Virus record (IMG/VR): IMGVR_UViG_3300033149_005152
Location: 1 to 64,000 of that record
Origin: a virus
Length of the DNA stretch: 64,000 bases
Direction: 5' to 3' (one strand)
Within the stretch, counting starts at the first letter, position 1; every line of letters starts with the position of its first letter. A program made the position numbers and the translations under genes. Below the pieces are notes generated by a model. That model was not told where the DNA came from, searched no databases, and saw only the letters and a list, made by a program, of their open reading frames with translations. Below, piece after piece: positions 26,211-34,452 of this stretch.

Positions 26211-26525
26211 TTATTTTTTGTTCTCTTCTTCCCTTGCCAACTTTAAAACATCGAAATATTTATATTTCCCCTTTTGGTCAGGAGAATATTTTTTTGCTAT
26301 CTCAGGATGCTCATCAAGATATAAAGCAACCGCACAGTGAGTCCTCACCCTATCCTCTAAAATGCAAGCAGATGCAACAAGCGTGGAAATTTCTAAACCA
26401 TATTTACTCCACCATTCTGTCTTTAATGGCCAGTGAAAATGCTTCCATCTCAAAATGTCAGTCTCACTAAAAGAGTTATAAATAACATTAGTCATTTTTT
26501 CTAAACGCTCTTTAAAAGTTGTCAT
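26211..26525 (-). CDS. Hypothetical protein between TerS and TerL
   Basis: 104 aa from ATG (a GTG three codons earlier is an alternative). Trp/His-rich middle. Not recognised. Confidence 0.65.
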   Translation of the reverse strand: MTTFKERLEKMTNVIYNSFSETDILRWKHFHWPLKTEWWSKYGLEISTLVASACILEDRVRTHCAVALYLDEHPEIAKKYSPDQKGKYKYFDVLKLAREEENKK

Positions 26526-26548
26526 AACAAACACCTTTCTCCTTCACA

Positions 26549-27043
26549 TCAACTTTTTCCATTAACCTTATCCATTAATCGTTTTGCATCATCATGATCC
26601 ATCATATAAGTCCAATCCGGATTTACATCATTCTTAATGGCATCTTTGTCAACTTTACTTGCTCTAATTTCCCACGCATCAATATTCTCAAACAATTTAC
26701 TATTAACTTTATATATTAAATCAATAGCTTTTAAAGCTAATTCGTCATCTTTAGTATTCAAAAGTTGTTGATGCCGCTTCATAGCTTTTAAAATTAAAAA
26801 GGAAAATCTTTTAATAACTCTTTCCCTTGACTCATCTAAAATACTTTTTTCCATTTCTAAATACTCTTTATCACTATTAACCATCTCGTGAATAGCTTGA
26901 TAACTATATCCCAATTTGTTTGCTATTTTTTGTTGCGTTTCCCCTTGACAACGTAGCCATACCACTTGTTGTTTTTGAGCTTTTGTAAGAATTTTCTTCC
27001 TTCTTTTATACTTATCAACTTTACTTTTCCTTTCCCTTAACAT
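26549..27043 (-). CDS. terS: Terminase small subunit
   Basis: 164 aa. The N-terminal third is a helix-turn-helix (QQKIANKLGYSYQAIHEMV) with a basic leader, followed by long helices for oligomerisation. This is the usual TerS plan, adjacent to TerL. It recognises phage DNA and starts packaging. First gene after a promoter. Confidence 0.8.
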   Translation of the reverse strand: MLRERKSKVDKYKRRKKILTKAQKQQVVWLRCQGETQQKIANKLGYSYQAIHEMVNSDKEYLEMEKSILDESRERVIKRFSFLILKAMKRHQQLLNTKDDELALKAIDLIYKVNSKLFENIDAWEIRASKVDKDAIKNDVNPDWTYMMDHDDAKRLMDKVNGKS

Positions 27044-27080
27044 CCTAAATAAAACCTCCCAAAATTATATCCTTATTTAT

Positions 27081-27108
27081 AGTTTACCACATTTTTTCAG
27101 GAAGTCAA
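27081..27108 (-). promoter_or_regulatory. Promoter of the packaging/head operon
   Basis: -35 TTGACT (27103-27108), 16-base spacer, -10 TAAACT (27081-27086) preceded by TGG (extended -10). About 38 bases upstream of the TerS start. It shares the core TTGACTTC-TGAAAAA with the + strand promoter at 48329. Confidence 0.7.
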
Positions 27109-27184
27109 GAGGAGGAAACTACAGGTTTTTGTACATTCCCTACCAATATCTCCCTATAGATAAAAATATCTTCTGTTTATAAAC

Positions 27185-30100
27185 TTAAAAACATTCTTTA
27201 CTACCACAAAAATTACAATATGAACAACCATCTGAATCAATATACATCATATTACCACACTTACAAAAAACACCAGACAAAGCATCTTGTTCTATAGGTT
27301 CTTCTTTTTCCAATTGTGATATATCCTCCAAAATAACATCTGCAATGGCATCAGGACCAGAAGAATATATTTTACCATTACTAAAAGAAGTAGCTTTACC
27401 TCCTATACTATCTAATTGATCAACAACATCCCTAACATCAGTCCCATTTTTTAATGCCAATGTAATTAATCTACCAACAGCCTCAGACCACGCCGTAACA
27501 TCTGATCCTCCCTTACCAAAATTCAAAAACGTTTCTCTCAACCTACCACGTCCCTTTAAAATATCACAAATTATTCTCCTATCCTTCTCACATAATGAAT
27601 AATTTTTAGTAACATAAGCATTACCATGCGGACTTTTTACTTTAACTGTCTGACCATACATTATATCAAATCTAGTCTTAAAATCATCTGGTAATACGGA
27701 CTCCCATGCTTGAATTCTACGACTATCCTGTCTATAAACAGTAATCCCTTTCACTCCTTGATCATGAGAATCCATAAAAGCCCTGGATACATCTTCAACA
27801 GTAGCATCCTTAGACAAATTAATTGTTTTTGAGATACCAGAATCAATATATTTTTGAAATACTCCAACCATTTTTACGTGATCTTCGGGCTTAATTTCTG
27901 AAGATTTCACAAAATAAGACGGAAGCTCATATTTACCAGTTTTTTCTCTATAATTCTTTACAAGTGGGTGCAAAACTTTTAATTTATTGTCTATTATATT
28001 CTTAGAAAATTCCCATTCAAAATTAGGTTCAATACCACTTGAACATCCAGCAATTATACTACAACTCCCAGTGGGAGCCATACAAGATACAACGGCATTA
28101 TCCGATCTTCTATAATTATTACAACGCCGTTTAAAAAACTCCATAAATTTTTCAGCAAAATCTATAGACTCTCGAGAACCATATTTTAATCCTAATTTTA
28201 TTAACAAATCTCCCCACCCCATCAACCCCAGTCCAATCTTTCTTGTTTCTTTTGTCATCTTTTCGATCTCTGGAGTAGGAAAAGATGAAACGTCAATTAC
28301 ATTATTTAAAAATTGAATACCAAATTTTATTAATTTGTCAAATAAATCCCAATTTATTGAAGTCATACCTTCAGCCCATACGGGAATATCAACCAATTTA
28401 CTTACGTCTATACTACCAAGATTACAATTATGAACAATAAAACCGTTAGCAATAAAATGTTTAGACTTGGGAATTATAAGGTCATATACCTCACGAAGCC
28501 CAATCTTATTCACACTTTTTATCCTAACTAAATCTTGGATTTTATCATATCTATATTTTGGATTCCAATTAAATTTATTTAATTTATAAGAATTTAAAAA
28601 CCCAATTAAACGCATAAACCTAAAAGCATTTCCCTGAGTAACTGCCAACTTATATTGATTCCTTCTATTCAAACTTTCGTCAAATTTGCTTTCATAAATA
28701 GTAGAATGAATCCCGAATCTAATAAGCAAAATTTGAATATCAATCAAAAATTTCTTACTAGTACTAAATAAAAAAACTTGATTATTTTGTTTACCCGAAA
28801 TAGTACCATCTGCCGTAAATAACCCCTTTAAAAAGGAAATTTGAAAAACGGGATTTTCCATCCATATACATGTTGGTAATCTTCTTTCATATGCCTTTCC
28901 TAATTTAACTCCCAATTTCAATAATTTATCTCGTGCATCTTTTTTACCAGTTTGTAACTGATAATTATTAGGAGTATTATACATAGGGACTATATCATAA
29001 CATTCAAAATAATCCAAAAAAACTGGTAATAATCTATCTTTTACTTCAAAATCACCATCTTTTTCATTAAATGATATGCCAACTATTTTCTCAGTAAACC
29101 AACCGTCCCCATGTATCCAACCCAACATTTCGGCAACCAGATTATTTTCTTTTTCCGGAATAACATAAGAATTTAATGGAATACGAAGCAATTGTTCCTT
29201 ATTAAATTCTGTAACAGGAAGCCAATTTCCATCTTTATCTAAAAATAAATGATCTGAAGTTGTTTTTATTTTATATCCCTCAAAAGTCTCTATTTCATAA
29301 ACCACTTTTTTACCACGTTTTAGACTTTTATAAACTGTTTCATAAAAGGGCATTCCCTCCAATTCAACAGCAACCATATCCCCCTTCTTAACATTCTTTA
29401 TGGCTTTCCAGCCGTCTTCACATAAAATTAAACTATCCTCATCCAAACATGATTCGTTAGGATAAAGAGGAAGCTCAGAACAAGGATTAGTTGCAGTTAT
29501 TAGACCATATTCTTTTAAAAGAGGATTATTTTTATTAATATTATCTAAATAAATTAAGCCAGGTTCGCCATTTAACCAAGCATTTTCACAAATTTTATCC
29601 CATATTTTCTTCACAGGAACTTCTGCAAATCCTCCTCCACCCCATCCATCAAAAAAATCATAACTATCATGAGAAAAAAGTAAATTATTAGTTTTTAAAG
29701 CCTGAAAAAACCATTCATCAACAGCGACAGATATATTTAAATTAGATAAACTATTTTCATTCCTCTTACAATCAATAAATTCCAAAATATCAGGATGCCT
29801 ATAATTTAAAATAGCTATCATCGCTGCACGTCTTAATCCACCTTGTTTTATTTGTTCAGAAAATACATCAAACATATTCATAAAACTCACAGGGCCAGAT
29901 GAAAACCCCATTGTGCTTTTAATTCTTGATCCTTTCGGTCTTAATGGGCTAAAATCTATTCCTACTCCACCACCAACTTTAAATATTTTAGCCGTATCGC
30001 ACAGAGTTTTTAAAATACTTTCTAAAGAATCTTCTATACCTAAAACAAAACAAGCAGATAAATTATTTAGAGGTAATCCTGCATTCATGAGACAGGGAGA

Positions 30101-31636
30101 ATTATGAGTTACAAAACCATTTGCTATATAATTATGAGTTTTATCCACAGTTAGGTCAAATACAGGAGATATGAACTTCTTCCCAATATATATTTTCTCG
30201 TATAAATTATCTTGTAAATCACATAATTTATAAGTATAAGAATCCCTAAAATCAGAAATTTTATTAGCTAATTCCAAACATTTTTCCGTAGAAATAGCAA
30301 TTAAATCTTTATTCTCTTTACGACCACAAAATGGAGAAAACAATCTATAAGTAGCCATTCCCCTATTCTTACTTTGTCTATACCATTCTAAAATTTTATA
30401 CTTTTGATTAGGAATTCTCTGATTACTCTTCCCAACTTTTGAAAGCGAGGATAAAAAAGCTTTTTTACGTTCACTAATAAATCCTATTATCTTCTCAAAT
30501 CGCTCTAAAAAAGAAGAATAAATTCTCAATCTATAACCATTAACTTTACCACATTTTCTTTTTTCGCTAACTTTAGAATAAATACCCACCCCCAACAATA
30601 ATAATTGAACCTGCCTAATAAATTCTTCTGAAGAACTATAAAACTCTATATTTCCCTCAACTGATTTATCTTTATTTATACGTTCTTTATTCACGCAACC
30701 ATCCGCCTCAAATAAACCCCTCAAAAATCCACAAATTGAATCAAAATCACCTTCCAAAATCGCTGGTGGAATTTTCAAATTATCTGATGGCTTAATTAAA
30801 TTATTAATCTCCATAAATTCCCTAAAAGCCACTCGTGCAAACGAGATAACACCACAATTTTTATCTTTGATTTTAGTAAATTTAGGAGTAATCCCAAAAA
30901 TTCTAAAAATCAAATTATTTAAATACTCGCCCAAATCAACATCATCATAAAAATATGCTAACTTCAAATTTGAATTTTTATCTATATGCCCATCACCAAA
31001 ATAATAACCCAATAATTCTGCAAAATAAACATCTATATAATCTGGCAATTCAATATATTTTCTATTTGATCCATATCCATCCAGCGGAAATAATTCTTTA
31101 TTTCCTTTATTCAAAACATACTTTTCACTTCTATTACATAAAAATCCCATTTTTAAAGAAAGATAATCGTATTCTAAATCAATATCTTTTAACATTTTCC
31201 AAAGCAAATCTCCATTTTTATCAACCACCAAAAAACTATGTTCCGGAGTAGCATAAATCTGATAACCCGAAGTGGAAACAATTTCCCAAACTTCTTTTTT
31301 TCCATTTTTCCAAAATTTCCTCAACTCTCCATATCCCACATGAGAATAAAGAGATAAATTACCAAGTTCCTCCAAATCAACAACCCTTTTCAATCCTTTT
31401 CCAGTAGCTATCAATGAATCGGGACCAACACAATTTGGAGTAAAATATAAATTCTTCAATATCCACTGAAATTCTTTTTCTAAACCACCATCTCCATTAG
31501 ATATATGTTTCGCTATTCGGTCAAACATTTGCTCAGGAGTTTCTATAATATTACCTTCAACATCCTTTTGAAGATAACGCTTTTTTAAAACGAGTAAGGC
31601 ATTTTCACTTAAATTTTGCAATATATCACTCTCCAT
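27185..31636 (-). CDS. nrdJ: Class II (B12-dependent) ribonucleotide reductase with two inteins
   Basis: 1483-aa precursor. Removing the inteins (69-512 and 730-1070) leaves 698 aa. Family marks: PNSPCLMNAG, KVGGGVGIDFSPLRPKGS, NPCSELPLYPNES-CNLGSID and MAPTGSCSIIAG. A TSCPD-like domain follows, then a C-terminal zinc ribbon (CKCGNMM ... CNFCGSKEC). No small-subunit gene is nearby, consistent with the adenosylcobalamin class. It reduces ribonucleotides for phage DNA synthesis. Both inteins lie at catalytic or substrate-binding segments. No strong RBS before the ATG. Confidence 0.92.
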   Translation of the reverse strand: MESDILQNLSENALLVLKKRYLQKDVEGNIIETPEQMFDRIAKHISNGDGGLEKEFQWILKNLYFTPNCVGPDSLIATGKGLKRVVDLEELGNLSLYSHVGYGELRKFWKNGKKEVWEIVSTSGYQIYATPEHSFLVVDKNGDLLWKMLKDIDLEYDYLSLKMGFLCNRSEKYVLNKGNKELFPLDGYGSNRKYIELPDYIDVYFAELLGYYFGDGHIDKNSNLKLAYFYDDVDLGEYLNNLIFRIFGITPKFTKIKDKNCGVISFARVAFREFMEINNLIKPSDNLKIPPAILEGDFDSICGFLRGLFEADGCVNKERINKDKSVEGNIEFYSSSEEFIRQVQLLLLGVGIYSKVSEKRKCGKVNGYRLRIYSSFLERFEKIIGFISERKKAFLSSLSKVGKSNQRIPNQKYKILEWYRQSKNRGMATYRLFSPFCGRKENKDLIAISTEKCLELANKISDFRDSYTYKLCDLQDNLYEKIYIGKKFISPVFDLTVDKTHNYIANGFVTHNSPCLMNAGLPLNNLSACFVLGIEDSLESILKTLCDTAKIFKVGGGVGIDFSPLRPKGSRIKSTMGFSSGPVSFMNMFDVFSEQIKQGGLRRAAMIAILNYRHPDILEFIDCKRNENSLSNLNISVAVDEWFFQALKTNNLLFSHDSYDFFDGWGGGGFAEVPVKKIWDKICENAWLNGEPGLIYLDNINKNNPLLKEYGLITATNPCSELPLYPNESCLDEDSLILCEDGWKAIKNVKKGDMVAVELEGMPFYETVYKSLKRGKKVVYEIETFEGYKIKTTSDHLFLDKDGNWLPVTEFNKEQLLRIPLNSYVIPEKENNLVAEMLGWIHGDGWFTEKIVGISFNEKDGDFEVKDRLLPVFLDYFECYDIVPMYNTPNNYQLQTGKKDARDKLLKLGVKLGKAYERRLPTCIWMENPVFQISFLKGLFTADGTISGKQNNQVFLFSTSKKFLIDIQILLIRFGIHSTIYESKFDESLNRRNQYKLAVTQGNAFRFMRLIGFLNSYKLNKFNWNPKYRYDKIQDLVRIKSVNKIGLREVYDLIIPKSKHFIANGFIVHNCNLGSIDVSKLVDIPVWAEGMTSINWDLFDKLIKFGIQFLNNVIDVSSFPTPEIEKMTKETRKIGLGLMGWGDLLIKLGLKYGSRESIDFAEKFMEFFKRRCNNYRRSDNAVVSCMAPTGSCSIIAGCSSGIEPNFEWEFSKNIIDNKLKVLHPLVKNYREKTGKYELPSYFVKSSEIKPEDHVKMVGVFQKYIDSGISKTINLSKDATVEDVSRAFMDSHDQGVKGITVYRQDSRRIQAWESVLPDDFKTRFDIMYGQTVKVKSPHGNAYVTKNYSLCEKDRRIICDILKGRGRLRETFLNFGKGGSDVTAWSEAVGRLITLALKNGTDVRDVVDQLDSIGGKATSFSNGKIYSSGPDAIADVILEDISQLEKEEPIEQDALSGVFCKCGNMMYIDSDGCSYCNFCGSKECF
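28427..29449 (-). mobile_element. Intein 2 of the ribonucleotide reductase
   Basis: 341 aa (precursor residues 730-1070). It starts with Cys (CLDEDSLI) and ends in FIANGFIVHN before extein Cys1071 of CNLGS. DOD endonuclease motifs are at 837-847 (MLGWIHGDGWF) and 936-946 (LKGLFTADGTI). All splicing residues are present. Confidence 0.93.
30101..31432 (-). mobile_element. Intein 1 of the ribonucleotide reductase
   Basis: 444 aa (precursor residues 69-512). It starts with Cys (CVGPDSLIATGKG), has the TxxH-like B block (ATPEHSF), and ends in YIANGFVTHN before extein Ser513 of SPCLMNAG. LAGLIDADG motifs are at 208-218 (LLGYYFGDGHI) and 305-315 (LRGLFEADGCV), so the homing endonuclease looks intact. 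Confidence 0.93.
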
Positions 31637-31644
31637 TAATTATT

Positions 31645-31893
31645 TTACAAATCACTAAAATCATCTTGTTTTACTCCTATTATACTTTTAACTATCCCCC
31701 TTTTTACTTTTTTCTTTGCCCTTTTCCTTAAATATTGATCTATTTCGCTAAAAAATTCCTGAATAACTTGTGTTCTATTTTCCTTACTATTACTGCTTAT
31801 TTCAACTTCAAAACCTAATTCATCCCCAATAGAACTATAATCTTGAGATAATTTATAACTAGAATTCACGAAAACTTTTACCACCTTAGCCAT
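31645..31893 (-). CDS. Hypothetical small protein
   Basis: 82 aa, beta strand then Lys-rich helix. The ATG overlaps the stop of the NYN-domain gene by one base. Not recognised. Confidence 0.65.
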   Translation of the reverse strand: MAKVVKVFVNSSYKLSQDYSSIGDELGFEVEISSNSKENRTQVIQEFFSEIDQYLRKRAKKKVKRGIVKSIIGVKQDDFSDL

Positions 31894-32384
31894 TATCTTT
31901 TCCTCCGCAATAATACTTTATTGTCCAATATTTCATAAAAATCAGTTGCAATCAACAAATCACGATTAAAACTATCATGAAATGCAAAGACTCCCACCTG
32001 TTTTCCTTTTTTCTTCAAATATTTACAAAATGGTAAAAAATCGCCATCTCCACTAGCAATAACAATCACATCATAATCAACAGCAAAATTATTCAAATCA
32101 TTAAACGTAGCTTGATCCGTATCTGTGTCAGACAACTTCCCATCTTTCTTCTTTATTTGTACAACATTTGTTTCATATCCAATATATTTAAGCATCCCTT
32201 TAAAAGACTCTAAATTTTCCCCTAAATGATTAAAATAAGCAATAGAATAAATCTCAGAATATCCCCGACACTTTTTCATAACCAATCTTCTCAGTTTCAT
32301 AAAATCAATTCTCGACTTAAACCCATACAAGTCTCTCGCAGAATAAAAAAGATTTGGAACATCAACAAGAAACAATACTTTCAT
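31893..32384 (-). CDS. NYN/PIN-like domain protein (putative ribonuclease)
   Basis: 163 aa. LVDVPNLF (Asp8, Asn11), DTDTDQA and ASGDGDFLPF (about 110-118) are the acidic metal-binding motifs of the NYN domain (LabA/DUF88 type), related to PIN nucleases. It likely cleaves RNA, perhaps host or early phage transcripts. Overlaps the preceding nuclease-like gene by 4 bases. Confidence 0.8.
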   Translation of the reverse strand: MKVLFLVDVPNLFYSARDLYGFKSRIDFMKLRRLVMKKCRGYSEIYSIAYFNHLGENLESFKGMLKYIGYETNVVQIKKKDGKLSDTDTDQATFNDLNNFAVDYDVIVIASGDGDFLPFCKYLKKKGKQVGVFAFHDSFNRDLLIATDFYEILDNKVLLRRKR

Positions 32385-32968
32385 CGTTCTTCTCCAACTT
32401 CCCTTAAATATCTTTTCCTATATTCCACCAAAGTATCTTTTTTTACACAAGCAAAAAAATCTTTTAATAATATAAATGTCAAACTTTGATCTTTAAACCA
32501 ACATCCCAAATCCGCATATATAGTAAGAAGTAAACCATATCTTTGAGGAAGTAAAATTCTAGCCAATTCATCTGTATCACTAACATCAAAAAATATCTCA
32601 AGTGGAAATAAAAGAATATCGGGAAAATAATTCTTTGTAAAAATAAACATAGGAAAAAAATTAACTGTATTCGCATTGTTTAAACATTGTTTTAATCCCT
32701 CTATAATAAATGGAGATTTTGGATACCGCAATAATTCATCTATTGACCAATCTTCCCAATGTTTAGTTTCAACTGAAAGACAATAATCAGGAACACTTTT
32801 CGCAGGAACTATATCCCCTGGAAAAATACCTTGATGAGTATGTATACGACTACCTGAACCAGGAGCATGAACAAGAGCATTCTCATCACCACACCACCAC
32901 TTTCCTATTTTCTTAGCAATTTTTTTTTCATATCTCGTTCCCTTAGCTTTACAAGCCCCACCTTTCAT
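32381..32968 (-). CDS. PD-(D/E)xK nuclease-like protein
   Basis: 195 aa. KGTRYEKKIAKKI followed by GDIVPAK and SVETKHW fits the order Glu ... Asp ... ExK of the PD-(D/E)xK fold, as in phage Holliday-junction resolvase-like enzymes. The location with recombination genes supports this. Exact DNA substrate unknown. Confidence 0.6.
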   Translation of the reverse strand: MKGGACKAKGTRYEKKIAKKIGKWWCGDENALVHAPGSGSRIHTHQGIFPGDIVPAKSVPDYCLSVETKHWEDWSIDELLRYPKSPFIIEGLKQCLNNANTVNFFPMFIFTKNYFPDILLFPLEIFFDVSDTDELARILLPQRYGLLLTIYADLGCWFKDQSLTFILLKDFFACVKKDTLVEYRKRYLREVGEER

Positions 32969-33017
32969 TATCTATTCCTCCGCATTTTTCATAATTATGA
33001 ATATTTGAAACAAGCAT
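32949..33017 (-). CDS. Possible 22-residue peptide
   Basis: MLVSNIHNYEKCGGIDNERWGL, with GGAGTAGAGAAT before the ATG. It overlaps the next gene start. It may only serve translational coupling. Confidence 0.3.
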   Translation of the reverse strand: MLVSNIHNYEKCGGIDNERWGL

Positions 33018-33033
33018 ATTCTCTACTCCATAT

Positions 33034-33564
33034 TCATTTTCTTACCTTCGCCTTCTTCTTTTTAATTACTTCCTTTATATCCTTCTTACCCATGCCTTCA
33101 GATAATGCAATCACATGAGGCCACTGATTCGGAGTTAATCCAAATTTCTTTATTTCCTCTTCAAATGCCTCCACTTCTATATCATGAGGATTAATAAAAA
33201 TTTTAACTCTGCCACAATCGTCCAAAACTAAATCCCAAGCAGAATTAACCTCCACTCCGCAATGAAACAATTCATGCCACAATAATCTTCGTTTTTGTTC
33301 TTCACTTGACTCGAGCCAAAACGGTTTAAAAATTTCTATTAAAAAATCAAAATGGAATAAATCACGGTATTTAGCAGGAATTTTAATACATTCTCCCAAA
33401 ACCATCTCACCAGATTTTTTAAATTTAGGTTTATGTCTAAACGCAAAATATATTTTTACATTTTTTAAAAGCTTAAAAGCAGAATCTTTAACAATAATAT
33501 CTTGTGCTAAATTTATGACATCACTTGTAGCAGGTTGAAATTTATTAGGTATTTTCTGATCCAT
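33034..33564 (-). CDS. Phage zinc metallopeptidase-like protein
   Basis: 176 aa. LLWHELFHC (His97, Glu98, His101) is an HExxH motif, followed by INPHDIEVEAFEEEIKKFG, the third-ligand region of the putative phage metallopeptidase family, and a Lys-rich tail. Related members occur in many phage genomes without a known substrate. Confidence 0.7.
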   Translation of the reverse strand: MDQKIPNKFQPATSDVINLAQDIIVKDSAFKLLKNVKIYFAFRHKPKFKKSGEMVLGECIKIPAKYRDLFHFDFLIEIFKPFWLESSEEQKRRLLWHELFHCGVEVNSAWDLVLDDCGRVKIFINPHDIEVEAFEEEIKKFGLTPNQWPHVIALSEGMGKKDIKEVIKKKKAKVRK

Positions 33565-33565
33565 T

Positions 33566-33759
33566 CTATAATTCCTCCTGAAAATCTTTAAAATCTCTAG
33601 TTCTCATTTTTGCTCTCACCTTTTCATAATATTCGTCCGTATATACTATTATTTCTTCAATATCAATCTCATATCCTTCACAAAAACACAACTATAACCA
33701 GCAATATTACCATGCTCATCAACAAATTCATCCATTTTGTTACCATACTTACAATACAT
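33566..33759 (-). pseudogene. Frameshifted zinc-finger-like small gene
   Basis: The frame from ATG at 33757-33759 starts MYCKYGNKMDEF, ends after 36 codons, and loses its second Cys pair. A one-base slip at the five-T run (33682-33686) joins it to the following frame, giving SCVFCEGYEIDIEE and ending at 33566 just before the next start. Either an assembly error, a real lesion or recoding. Confidence 0.55.
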
Positions 33760-34075
33760 CTATTCCTCCAATTAAATGTCTTTTCTCAACTATTTCTTCT
33801 CCCTGCTTCTTTTCACCCCCTATTAAATCAGCAAGACTTTTCATACCGATGGCATTTAATCCCATTAATTCTAAAATTTCACTACTAGTATCAGGCCGTT
33901 CCTCCAAAATAGCCATAACACTATAATTCAATGCTGCTGAATTTTTCAGAAGCACTCTAATCGCCATTGTTTTTAATTGATCATCCTTTCTATAATCATA
34001 TATTTCAGAAACAAAAAACGAAGTTACAAATACATTTACAACTACCATTATGAATATAATTATTTTAAATCTCAT
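33749..34075 (-). CDS. Membrane-anchored hypothetical protein
   Basis: 108 aa. Residues 1-23 are one transmembrane helix or signal anchor, followed by a helical soluble domain. It overlaps the next gene by 11 bases. Function unknown. Confidence 0.6.
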   Translation of the reverse strand: MRFKIIIFIMVVVNVFVTSFFVSEIYDYRKDDQLKTMAIRVLLKNSAALNYSVMAILEERPDTSSEILELMGLNAIGMKSLADLIGGEKKQGEEIVEKRHLIGGIDVL

Positions 34076-34091
34076 TCAGTCTTTCCCCCAT

Positions 34092-34379
34092 TTATCTAAA
34101 ACGTCTCTCAATACTCTTTAACTGCCCTTTTTCAAACACAACCTCATATTCTATCCAGCCATAATTAGGATAATTCGTATAAAAAGTTATCTTTCTCGTT
34201 GTCCTAATAAAACTTTGTTCATTATCCTCCTCTTCTCTAAAAAGCAAGCCATCTTTAGTAATGGTATATTTCTTCATCAAACAATCTAAATTTTTTGTCT
34301 GAAACGCATGCGTTTGTGCTACTTCAAATGGCAAATCGGGTAAGGAATATTCACTAACAATCGTATCATACAATCCCAT
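34092..34379 (-). CDS. Conserved small protein (MGLYDTI type)
   Basis: 95 aa. The opening MGLYDTIVSEYSLPDLP matches a widespread phage and bacterial family of small beta-rich proteins starting MGMFDxIxxxYPLP, of unknown function. The later half is a beta meander. Confidence 0.65.
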   Translation of the reverse strand: MGLYDTIVSEYSLPDLPFEVAQTHAFQTKNLDCLMKKYTITKDGLLFREEEDNEQSFIRTTRKITFYTNYPNYGWIEYEVVFEKGQLKSIERRFR

Positions 34380-34392
34380 TTTATCTACTCCC

Positions 34393-34452
34393 CTAAATAA
34401 AATCTTTAACTTTCATTACAGATTGAATTTTTGGATATTCTATAAAATCCAT
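34393..34452 (-). CDS. Possible 19-residue peptide
   Basis: MDFIEYPKIQSVMKVKDFI, with GGAG at the right spacing before its ATG, fills the gap downstream of the SbcC-like gene. Low confidence. Confidence 0.3.
   Translation of the reverse strand: MDFIEYPKIQSVMKVKDFI

Noticed and set aside
27149-27159. CTATAGGGAGA on the minus strand, identical to the +1 region of T7 promoters
   Set aside because: The upstream recognition part of the T7 promoter does not match, and no single-subunit RNA polymerase gene is seen in the window. Probably chance.
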